Assembly (NCBI GenBank): GCA_041486365.1 | Contig: JBGPLH010000073.1 | Location: 1 to 11,383 of the forward strand | Direction: 5' to 3' | Length of the DNA: 11,383 nucleotides | Source of the DNA: JBGPLH01 sp041486365 [NCBI: Thermodesulfobacteriota bacterium] | Lineage (GTDB): Bacteria > JAUYMQ01 | In this document: positions 7,027 to 11,383 of the stretch, one piece after another | Layout of the letters: every line of letters begins with the position of its first letter | Numbering within the stretch: the first letter of the stretch is position 1 | The notes under the pieces: model-generated | Seen by the model: the letters and a program-made list of their open reading frames with translations, nothing else | What the model was told of the DNA's origin: nothing | Database searches by the model: none | Position numbers and translations under genes: made by a program

Positions 7027-8193
7027 ATGAACGTGATCGGCCTCATGTCGGGAACCTCGGCCGATGGCATCGACGCCGCGCTCGTGACCTTCGAGGGGGA
7101 CGCCTTCCGGCTCGTCGCCTTTCACCAGAACCCCTATCCCCCCGAATTGAGAAAACGGATCCTCGCGGTGTCCTCCCCGGGCACGTCGCGCCTGGAGGAC
7201 GTCGCGCGGCTCCACTTCCTGCTCGGCGAGCGCTTCGCGGAGGCGGCGCACGCCGTCGCCGGCGTGGCCGGGATGCCCATGGAGCGGATCGATCTGATCG
7301 GGAGCCACGGGCAGACGATCCTCCACCTTCCCGAGGCGGTTCCCGAGGGCGACCTCGTGTTGCGGGCCACGCTTCAGATAGGCGAGCCCTCGGTGATCGC
7401 GGAGCGCACCGGCGTCACGACGGTCGCGGACTTCCGTCCGCGGGATATCGCGGCAGGCGGGCAGGGGGCGCCGCTCACCCCCTACTTCCATTACCAGCTG
7501 CTCCGACATCCGGTGCAGGCCCGGGCGGCGCTCAATGTGGGCGGGATCGCGAACATGACGTACGTGCCTCCCGGCGCGGGCCCGGAGGCGGTGGTTGCCT
7601 TCGACACGGGCCCGGGGAACATGGTGATCGACGGGCTCGTCGAGCGGATCACCGGCGGCGCCCAAACGATGGATCTCGGAGGAGAGCGCGCGCGCCGCGG
7701 TCGCGCGCACCCGGAGCTCCTCGATGCGCTCCTGGCCGATCCGTACTTCTCTCAGGCGCCGCCCAAGACGACCGGTCGCGAGCGTTTTGGAGGTGCGTAT
7801 ATCGATGCGCTGCTCTCCCGCGGCCGCGCCCTCGGGATCTCGGACGACGATCTGATCGCCACCGCGACGGCGCTCACGGCGCGCAGCGTGGGGGCCGCCG
7901 TCCGGAACTTCCTCGGGACGCGCGCGCCGCTCGCCGAGATCGTCGTCGGGGGCGGCGGCGCCCGGAACCTCGCGCTCCTCGAGGCACTCGCGCGGGCGAT
8001 CCCGGGGGCGAAGATCTCCACCTTCGACGCGCACGGCGTCCCCGCGGAAGCACTGGAGGCGGTGATCTTCGCCGCGCTCGCGCGGCTCACCATCCTGAAC
8101 GTCCCCAACAACATCCCGTCGGCCACCGGCGCGAGCCATCCCGTCGTCCTCGGGAAGATCGTGCCGGGCCCGCGGGGCATTCCGCGCCTCTAG
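7027..8193 (+). CDS. anmK: Anhydro-N-acetylmuramic acid kinase
   Basis: AnmK opens the 1,6-anhydro ring of anhydroMurNAc released during peptidoglycan turnover and phosphorylates it to MurNAc-6-phosphate in the cytoplasm. The 388 residues show the complete family signature: GLMSGTSADGID (5-16), GSHGQTI (92-98), VADFRPRDIAAGGQGAPL (133-150), NVGGIANMT (170-178) and FDTGPGNMVIDG (192-203, containing the catalytic Asp). PYFSQAPPKTTGRE (239-252), GGGARN (308-313) and PSATGAS near the end also fit. Length is normal and no key residue is missing. The ATG at 7027 follows GGAG with 7 nt spacing and coincides with the conserved N-terminus; an extension to 6505 is rejected because it runs antisense through the GH84 gene. 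No murQ or other recycling gene is in the window, so the next enzyme must lie elsewhere. The divergent GH84 hydrolase is the only plausible pathway neighbour. Confidence 0.97.
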   Translation: MNVIGLMSGTSADGIDAALVTFEGDAFRLVAFHQNPYPPELRKRILAVSSPGTSRLEDVARLHFLLGERFAEAAHAVAGVAGMPMERIDLIGSHGQTILHLPEAVPEGDLVLRATLQIGEPSVIAERTGVTTVADFRPRDIAAGGQGAPLTPYFHYQLLRHPVQARAALNVGGIANMTYVPPGAGPEAVVAFDTGPGNMVIDGLVERITGGAQTMDLGGERARRGRAHPELLDALLADPYFSQAPPKTTGRERFGGAYIDALLSRGRALGISDDDLIATATALTARSVGAAVRNFLGTRAPLAEIVVGGGGARNLALLEALARAIPGAKISTFDAHGVPAEALEAVIFAALARLTILNVPNNIPSATGASHPVVLGKIVPGPRGIPRL

Positions 8194-8208
8194 CGCCCGG
8201 CGACAGCG

Positions 8209-8228
8209 GCGGCGCCGAAGGGCGCCGC
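8209..8228 (+). other. GC hairpin after anmK
   Basis: GCGGCGCC (8209-8216) and GGCGCCGC (8221-8228) form a perfect 8-bp stem with a GAAG loop, 15 nt past the anmK stop. There is no T-tract, so it may be a weak terminator or an RNA 3'-end stabiliser rather than a classical intrinsic terminator. Confidence 0.45.
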
Positions 8229-8273
8229 GGGGACTTCCAGACGCCGTCGCGCCATGCGGGAGCGCGCCTTTTC

Positions 8274-8282
8274 TGCTAGAGT
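8274..8282 (+). promoter_or_regulatory. Extended -10 element upstream of the tRNA gene
   Basis: TGCTAGAGT fits an extended -10 (TG, one base, then TAnnnT). It ends 23 nt before the tRNA, so transcription would start near 8289 with a 5' leader of about 17 nt for RNase P to remove. No TTGACA-like -35 lies at the right distance. The same nonamer occurs just before tilS. Confidence 0.45.
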
Positions 8283-8305
8283 CGGCTCCCCTCCAGATGC
8301 TTCGG

Positions 8306-8382
8306 GGCTGCGTAGCTCAGGCGGTTAGAGCGACGGTCTCATAATCCGTAGGTCGGTGGTTCGAGTCCACCCGCAGCCACCA
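8306..8382 (+). tRNA. tRNA with CAT anticodon, probably elongator tRNA-Met
   Basis: A complete 77-nt cloverleaf is visible. The acceptor GGCTGCG pairs with CGCAGCC; the D arm is GCTC/GAGC; the anticodon loop is CTCATAA; the T arm is GGTGG-TTCGAGT-CCACC; the discriminator is A and CCA is encoded. The G1-C72 pair and the lack of three GC pairs in the anticodon stem exclude the initiator. CAT could also mean tRNA-Ile2, whose C34 TilS changes to lysidine. The acceptor pairs at 4-69 (T-A) and 5-68 (G-C) resemble E. coli elongator tRNA-Met (T-A, A-T) more than Ile2 (C-G, C-G). In the anticodon stem ACGGT/TCCGT, positions 31 and 39 are a T-T mismatch. Confidence 0.95.
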
Positions 8383-8394
8383 GGTTGACGGGAA

Positions 8395-8427
8395 GGGGAG
8401 GGCCCGAAGCCCTCCTCGTCCTTTTTT
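8395..8427 (+). terminator. Rho-independent terminator of the tRNA gene
   Basis: GGAGGGC (8397-8403) pairs with GCCCTCC (8409-8415) around a CCGAA loop, extended outward by a G-U and a G-C pair. It is followed by CGTCC and TTTTTT (8422-8427). It starts 13 nt after the tRNA 3' end, so the tRNA is probably a single-gene transcript. Confidence 0.9.
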
Positions 8428-8471
8428 AAGTCCCGCCGGCGGACGCTTCGCAACGCGCTCTCCCCAGGATT

Positions 8472-8500
8472 TTGCCTCTCCTGGTTTCCCTCTCTATATG
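8472..8500 (+). promoter_or_regulatory. Likely promoter of the PEP-CTERM gene
   Basis: TTGCCT (8472-8477), a 17-nt spacer and TATATG (8495-8500) form a sigma-70-like promoter in one of the few AT-rich spots of the region; TATGAT at 8497-8502 is an alternative -10. The start near 8507 would give a leader of about 205 nt. Sigma-54 boxes, used by some PEP-CTERM genes, were looked for and not found. Confidence 0.5.
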
Positions 8501-8502
8501 AT

Positions 8503-8712
8503 GGCGCGCCCGCGCGCGCGATTGCCGCTCCACGCCACATGCGGCCGGGGTGATCGCAGAGGGGCGCCGAAGCAATCGACCGCTGTTCGACTCCCGTCCG
8601 TGCCACGAATGTCATCCGGGTACAGGCGCCTCCCGTGACACCTCGACGCCTCTCTCACCACTAACTCTGCAATCCAGCAGATTGAAAAATCTCCATCGTC
8701 GGGAGGCGTGCA
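8503..8712 (+). promoter_or_regulatory. Long leader of the PEP-CTERM gene with two competing hairpins
   Basis: No convincing gene lies between the tRNA terminator and 8713. Near its end, CAATC (8670-8674) can pair with GATTG (8680-8684). Alternatively AGATT (8679-8683) can pair with AATCT (8688-8692) around a GAAA tetraloop. The two stems share bases and cannot coexist. The second ends 8 nt before GGGAGG (8701-8706). A translation switch is possible but unproven, as both stems are short. Confidence 0.3.
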
Positions 8713-9462
8713 ATGGTTTTCATTCGCGCCAGGTGGGCCGTCGTGCGCCTGATCCTGGGTCTCTTACTGTGCCTGAGCGCTGCAAGCGCCAGGGCCATGA
8801 CTTTCACCGCCAACGGAGTGGCCAACACGGGGACGAAGCCGACGATCGACTTCGGCTACACGCCGACGAACGCCACGGCCGGAACTCTCACCATCACGGT
8901 CACGAACACCACCCCCAGCCCGCTACCGGGCGGAGCCTTCACGGGGTTGGCCTTCAACGTGCCGACGAACGTGACCGGGCTCACGGGCTTCGGCTTCTCG
9001 TCCACGGACAAGGGCGCCAAGAAGTTCACGTCGTTCATCAACGTCGATTCCGTCGTCGCGGGAAACCTGGGTGGCTTCGACGTCGGGATATCGAACGGGG
9101 GCCTGTCGGGGAAGAGCAAGGGCAAGAAGGGAAAGTCGAGCTCGGCGACGGCCTTCACCATCGATGGGGGCAAGGCCAAGGACGGCGTCGACCCGACCTT
9201 CCGCGCGACCTTCACGCTCGGCGTGACCGGCAACGGCATGGACGCGCTGAACGTCATGAACTTCCTGTCCGAGTTCTCCGCGGGGAGCGGCGGGGGCTGC
9301 TGCGAGAACTTCGCCGTTCGGTTTCTGGGGGTGAACAGCTCCAACGGAACGAGCGACTTCGCGGTGCCCAACCAGCCTCCCTCGAGCGTTCCGGAGCCCT
9401 CCTCGATCCTTCTCCTTGGAGCCGGCCTGGCGGGGGCGGTGCGCGCCTTACGGCGCCGCTAG
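8713..9462 (+). CDS. PEP-CTERM sorting-domain exported protein
   Basis: The 249-residue protein has a signal peptide (hydrophobic core at about 9-25, cleavage near SARA|MTF). A low-complexity body rich in Thr, Asn, Gly and Ser appears to be beta-sandwich. The tail is a textbook PEP-CTERM: VPEPSS (226-231), a short hydrophobic helix and the basic end RALRRR. Such proteins are exported by Sec, cut by an exosortase (EpsH family) and usually linked to exopolysaccharide or biofilm surfaces. No exosortase gene is present here, which is normal because substrates are scattered. The body carries a basic insert, GKSKGKKGKSSS (133-144), and a Cys pair (GGGCCENF, 196-197). The start ATG at 8713 follows GGGAGG with 6 nt spacing. 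The precise role of the body domain is not recognised. It is flanked by terminators and so probably monocistronic. Confidence 0.93.
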   Translation: MVFIRARWAVVRLILGLLLCLSAASARAMTFTANGVANTGTKPTIDFGYTPTNATAGTLTITVTNTTPSPLPGGAFTGLAFNVPTNVTGLTGFGFSSTDKGAKKFTSFINVDSVVAGNLGGFDVGISNGGLSGKSKGKKGKSSSATAFTIDGGKAKDGVDPTFRATFTLGVTGNGMDALNVMNFLSEFSAGSGGGCCENFAVRFLGVNSSNGTSDFAVPNQPPSSVPEPSSILLLGAGLAGAVRALRRR

Positions 9463-9489
9463 CCCGGAAGTGCTGAAAGGTGGAATGAC

Positions 9490-9517
9490 GGACGCGGCTC
9501 CCTCAGGGGCCGCGTCC
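9490..9517 (+). terminator. Strong hairpin after the PEP-CTERM gene
   Basis: GGACGCGGC (9490-9498) pairs perfectly with GCCGCGTCC (9509-9517), and CCC-TCA-GGG continues the stem inside past one bulged T. It starts 27 nt after the stop. The tail TGTCTGGTG is only partly T-rich, so this is a likely but not classical terminator, and it separates the gene from tilS. Confidence 0.65.
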
Positions 9518-9528
9518 TGTCTGGTGCG

Positions 9529-9537
9529 TGCTAGAGT
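9529..9537 (+). promoter_or_regulatory. Extended -10 immediately upstream of tilS
   Basis: TGCTAGAGT repeats exactly the element before the tRNA. TAGAGT ends 6 nt before the tilS ATG, which would place transcription start at or within a base of the A of ATG. That is the spacing of leaderless genes with TAnnnT boxes. No -35 box is visible. Confidence 0.45.
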
Positions 9538-9543
9538 GCAGGC

Positions 9544-10983
9544 ATGCTTCAGGCTCGAATCAGGCAGGCGATCAAGCGTTACGCGCTCCTGCGCGCCGGC
9601 GACACGGTCGTGGTGGCGGTTTCCGGTGGACCCGACTCCGTGGCGTTGCTCCACGTCCTGGCGCTCCTCGCGCGGAGCGAAGGATGGAAGCTCCACGCCG
9701 CGCACCTGCATCATGGGATCCGCGGCCCCGAGGCCGACGCGGACGAAGATCTGGTGGTGGCCATGGCCGCGCGCCTCGGGATCCCGGTGAGCGTGAGCAG
9801 GCTCGATCCGGCCGTCCTTCGGGGCGCCGCGCTGGAAGCGCGGGCCAGGCGGGCGCGGTACGCGTTCCTCCACGAGGTGGCCCGGCGGACGGGCGCGTCG
9901 CGGATCGCCACCGGCCACACGCGTGACGACCAGGCCGAGACGGTGCTGCTCCGGCTCCTGCGCGGAAGCGGGGCCAGGGGCCTCTCGGGCATCCAGCCCG
10001 CACGCGAGGACGGGGTGGTGCGGCCGCTCCTCCTCGCTTCCCGGGCGGAGGTGATCGAATTCCTGGGTCGCGGAAAGGTCGCGTTCCGCCAGGACGCGAC
10101 GAACCATGACCTGCGTTACCTGCGCAACCGCGTGCGGCACGAGGTGCTCCCGCTCCTGCGCGCGCTCTCGCCGAGAATCGACGAGCGCCTCGCGGCCCTC
10201 GCCGATGCGCTGCGCGCCGACGCGGAATGGCTCGAAGCGTCCGCGACGCGCGCGCGTCGGGAACGGAACATCGCGCCGGGACGGCCGATCGACCGCACAT
10301 GGCTCCGCGATCTCCCGGAAGCGATCCGGCGTCGCGTGGTGGGCGCCGCGCTTATCGAGGGGGGCACGCCGCCGGATCGCGTGGCGGGGGCGATCGTCGC
10401 GATCCTCGATACGCTGCGGGAGGAGGGCGCGACGCGATCCGTCCCTCTGCGGGGCGGCAACGTGGCGCGGGTCGATCCGGCGGAAGTCCGTGTCGAGAGA
10501 GGTGCGCGACCAGAGCTCAGGTCGTCCTTCGATCTTCCGCTCGCGGCGCCCGGCGTGACGCATCTCCCCGATGGTCGTTCCATCGAAGCAAAAGTGGGAG
10601 AGAGCGGGCCGCCGGCGGGGGCGCGGGAGGATGGCGCTAATCGCCCTTCCAGTGGGGAGGGCTGGCCGCCGGCCGACCATCCAACTGCCTTCTCCGCCTG
10701 CTTCGACGCCGCCGCGATTGTCGCGCCGCTGCGCGTGCGAAGCCGCCGGCCCGGTGATCGCATTCGGCCCCGCGGGTTCGGAGGCACCAGGAAGGTCCAG
10801 GATCTGCTCTCGGAGGCGCTCCTCCCTCCGGGCGAGCGGGATCGGGTCCCGATCGTGGTGATGGGCGAGGAGATCCTCTGGATCGGGGGCCTGCGCGCTG
10901 GAGAGATTGCGGTACCGGGACCGGGACCCGGGAGGCTACTGGTCCTGACGCTCCGGCCACCGGATCCCACCCGGGGTCTCTGA
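9544..10983 (+). CDS. tilS: tRNA(Ile)-lysidine synthase
   Basis: TilS uses ATP and lysine to convert C34 of tRNA-Ile2 (CAU) to lysidine, changing decoding from Met to Ile; it is essential in most bacteria. The 479 residues contain the PP-loop SGGPDS (27-32), HLHHGIRG (54-61), the adenylation-site segment GHTRDDQAET (124-133) and RNRVRHEVLPLL (194-205). The C-terminal TilS domain carries RRPGDRIRPRGFGG (about 401-414) and ends shortly after. Length is ordinary for the long form. A Gly/Pro-rich stretch (about residues 355-380) separates the last two parts. The ATG at 9544 begins a normal family N-terminus (MLQARIRQAIKRY) but lacks a Shine-Dalgarno sequence and lies 6 nt after a -10-like box, so leaderless translation is likely. 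ftsH follows on the same strand, as in many genomes, but the frequent hpt gene between them is absent. Confidence 0.97.
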   Translation: MLQARIRQAIKRYALLRAGDTVVVAVSGGPDSVALLHVLALLARSEGWKLHAAHLHHGIRGPEADADEDLVVAMAARLGIPVSVSRLDPAVLRGAALEARARRARYAFLHEVARRTGASRIATGHTRDDQAETVLLRLLRGSGARGLSGIQPAREDGVVRPLLLASRAEVIEFLGRGKVAFRQDATNHDLRYLRNRVRHEVLPLLRALSPRIDERLAALADALRADAEWLEASATRARRERNIAPGRPIDRTWLRDLPEAIRRRVVGAALIEGGTPPDRVAGAIVAILDTLREEGATRSVPLRGGNVARVDPAEVRVERGARPELRSSFDLPLAAPGVTHLPDGRSIEAKVGESGPPAGAREDGANRPSSGEGWPPADHPTAFSACFDAAAIVAPLRVRSRRPGDRIRPRGFGGTRKVQDLLSEALLPPGERDRVPIVVMGEEILWIGGLRAGEIAVPGPGPGRLLVLTLRPPDPTRGL

Positions 10984-11018
10984 CGTGCCGCATCCCGACG
11001 GTTGCGCGAGGTTTTCGG

Positions 11019-11047
11019 TTGTCAGCCCCGGGGGTGCATGTTATTTA
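11019..11047 (+). promoter_or_regulatory. Likely promoter of ftsH
   Basis: TTGTCA (11019-11024), a 17-nt spacer and TATTTA (11042-11047) form the best -35/-10 pair in the tilS-ftsH gap, in a conspicuously AT-rich patch (11038-11060). The start near 11054 would give a leader of about 150 nt. No sigma-32-type heat-shock consensus was recognised. Confidence 0.5.
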
Positions 11048-11110
11048 AACGTATACAAAAGGGTTTTGGGCACGGCTCACCCGTTCCCCAGGACCGGCCG
11101 ATAACCTCTC

Positions 11111-11169
11111 TGGGCCCGAAGGGTTGCGTCTGCTCCACGAAGCGGACGGTGGCGCCCTTCGGGAGCCCA
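11111..11169 (+). promoter_or_regulatory. Long stem-loop in the ftsH leader
   Basis: CCCGAAGGG (11115-11123) pairs perfectly with CCCTTCGGG (11155-11163). TGGG/CCCA extends the base past a two-nt bulge (11111-11114 with 11166-11169). CGTC/GACG (11127-11130 with 11145-11148) forms an inner stem. An alternative CCCAG/CTGGG pairing just upstream would compete with the base. It ends 21 nt before the ribosome-binding site and has no T-tract, so it is a leader structure rather than a terminator. It matches no RNA family I recognise. Confidence 0.5.
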
Positions 11170-11190
11170 TCCCGGTGGGTCGTCGGCTCC

Positions 11191-11196
11191 AGGAGG
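11191..11196 (+). promoter_or_regulatory. Perfect Shine-Dalgarno sequence that sets an ATT start for ftsH
   Basis: AGGAGG is followed by 7 nt (AACCTGA) and then ATT at 11204. An in-frame TGA occupies 11201-11203, so the reading frame cannot begin further left. The next usable codon, GTG at 11228, is 31 nt from the site and would remove conserved N-terminal residues. Confidence 0.85.
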
Positions 11197-11203
11197 AACC
11201 TGA

Positions 11204-11383
11204 ATTAACCCCTTCTATAAGAACCTGGTGCTCTGGATCGTCATCCTTGTGATGACCCTTCTCCTCTTCAAGGTCGTCACCCAGCCGAGCGCTCACGACG
11301 CCAAGATCGATTACAGCCAGCTCATCGAGCACCTGAACAAGGGCGATGTCTCGGAGGTGACGATCCAGGATCAGGCGATCGAA
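11204..11383 (+). CDS. ftsH: ATP-dependent membrane zinc protease FtsH, 5' part
   Basis: Only the first 60 residues are in the window. The product begins MNPFYKNLVLWIVI (reading the start ATT as Met), enters a transmembrane helix (about 8-25) and then the periplasmic domain with IDYSQLIEHLNKGDVSEVTI. This is the usual FtsH N-terminus of a short cytoplasmic tail, TM1 and a Y-S-x-hydrophobic motif. FtsH is a hexameric inner-membrane AAA+ protease that removes damaged membrane proteins and some regulators. The AAA and protease domains lie beyond the edge. The start codon appears to be ATT, set by AGGAGG at 7 nt and an in-frame TGA just before. Its position after tilS supports the assignment. A sequencing error turning ATG into ATT is the main alternative. 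Confidence 0.88.
   Translation, partial: MNPFYKNLVLWIVILVMTLLLFKVVTQPSAHDAKIDYSQLIEHLNKGDVSEVTIQDQAIE

Noticed and set aside
6894-7070. N-terminal extension of the GH84 protein to position 7070
   Set aside because: It would place about 59 Arg/Ser-rich residues before a good signal peptide and would overlap the anmK start.
8306-8382. Assignment of the tRNA as tRNA-Ile2 (TilS substrate)
   Set aside because: Acceptor pairs at 4-69 and 5-68 are T-A and G-C, not the C-G pairs of E. coli tRNA-Ile2. The overall sequence resembles elongator tRNA-Met, so Ile2 is kept only as an alternative.
8440-8540. Sigma-54 promoter for the PEP-CTERM gene
   Set aside because: No GG and GC dinucleotides with the required 10-nt spacing in a TGGCAC/TTGC context were found; the sigma-70-like pair at 8472-8500 fits better.
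8550-9476. Overlapping plus-strand open frame across the PEP-CTERM gene
   Set aside because: The protein is Arg/His/Gly-rich with no domain, while the other frame gives a signal peptide and a perfect PEP-CTERM tail.
9448-10680. Minus-strand open frame of 410 codons opposite tilS
   Set aside because: tilS motifs are intact on the plus strand and the antisense product has no recognisable domain.
11070-11203. Known RNA gene or riboswitch (such as SRP RNA) before ftsH
   Set aside because: The conserved SRP core and other familiar riboswitch cores are not present; only an unassigned stem-loop can be supported.
1-11383. CRISPR array, insertion sequence, prophage or defence island
   Set aside because: No regularly spaced repeats, transposase, integrase, terminal inverted repeats or defence-type domains were found on either strand.

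Overview
The window is very GC-rich (roughly 70% by eye) and comes from a bacterium with an outer membrane. The evidence for the outer membrane is a PEP-CTERM exosortase substrate, a secretin-family exported protein and an anhydromuropeptide-recycling kinase. The lineage is not identified. High-GC uncultured soil or sediment phyla (for example Eisenbacteria- or Acidobacteria-like groups) would fit, but no 16S or other decisive marker is present.

Layout, left to right: (1) a strong terminator-like hairpin and a structured leader before a cold-shock protein gene (182-382, +), then a classic intrinsic terminator; (2) an NFACT/RqcH-family ribosome quality-control gene on the minus strand (478-2361), divergent from a GT-B glycosyltransferase-like gene (2418-3515, +) that resembles the N-terminal domain of plant L-arabinokinase; (3) a minus-strand pair, a GH84-type exported glycosidase (4476-6893) followed by a small secretin-domain protein (3535-4413) with its own likely promoter; (4) anmK (7027-8193, +), divergent from the GH84 gene; (5) a CAU-anticodon tRNA (8306-8382) with a strong terminator; (6) a PEP-CTERM exported protein (8713-9462) with a long leader; (7) tilS (9544-10983), which looks leaderless; (8) the 5' end of ftsH (from 11204), which appears to start at the rare codon ATT behind a perfect Shine-Dalgarno sequence.

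Functional links: the GH84 enzyme and AnmK could form a small amino-sugar or cell-wall salvage module, because they share a divergent intergenic region with a palindrome and direct repeats. Csp, RqcH, TilS, the tRNA and FtsH form a translation and proteostasis background. Several promoters share a grammar: TTGAC(C/G)-N18-TAnnnT before anmK and the mini-secretin, and the identical nonamer TGCTAGAGT before the tRNA and tilS.

The most unusual points are the ATT start of ftsH with its structured leader, loss of the tRNA-contacting Asp-Arg pair in the RqcH homologue, and a tandem palindromic 39-bp repeat in frame in the RqcH linker. No CRISPR array, insertion sequence, phage gene or defence system was seen.
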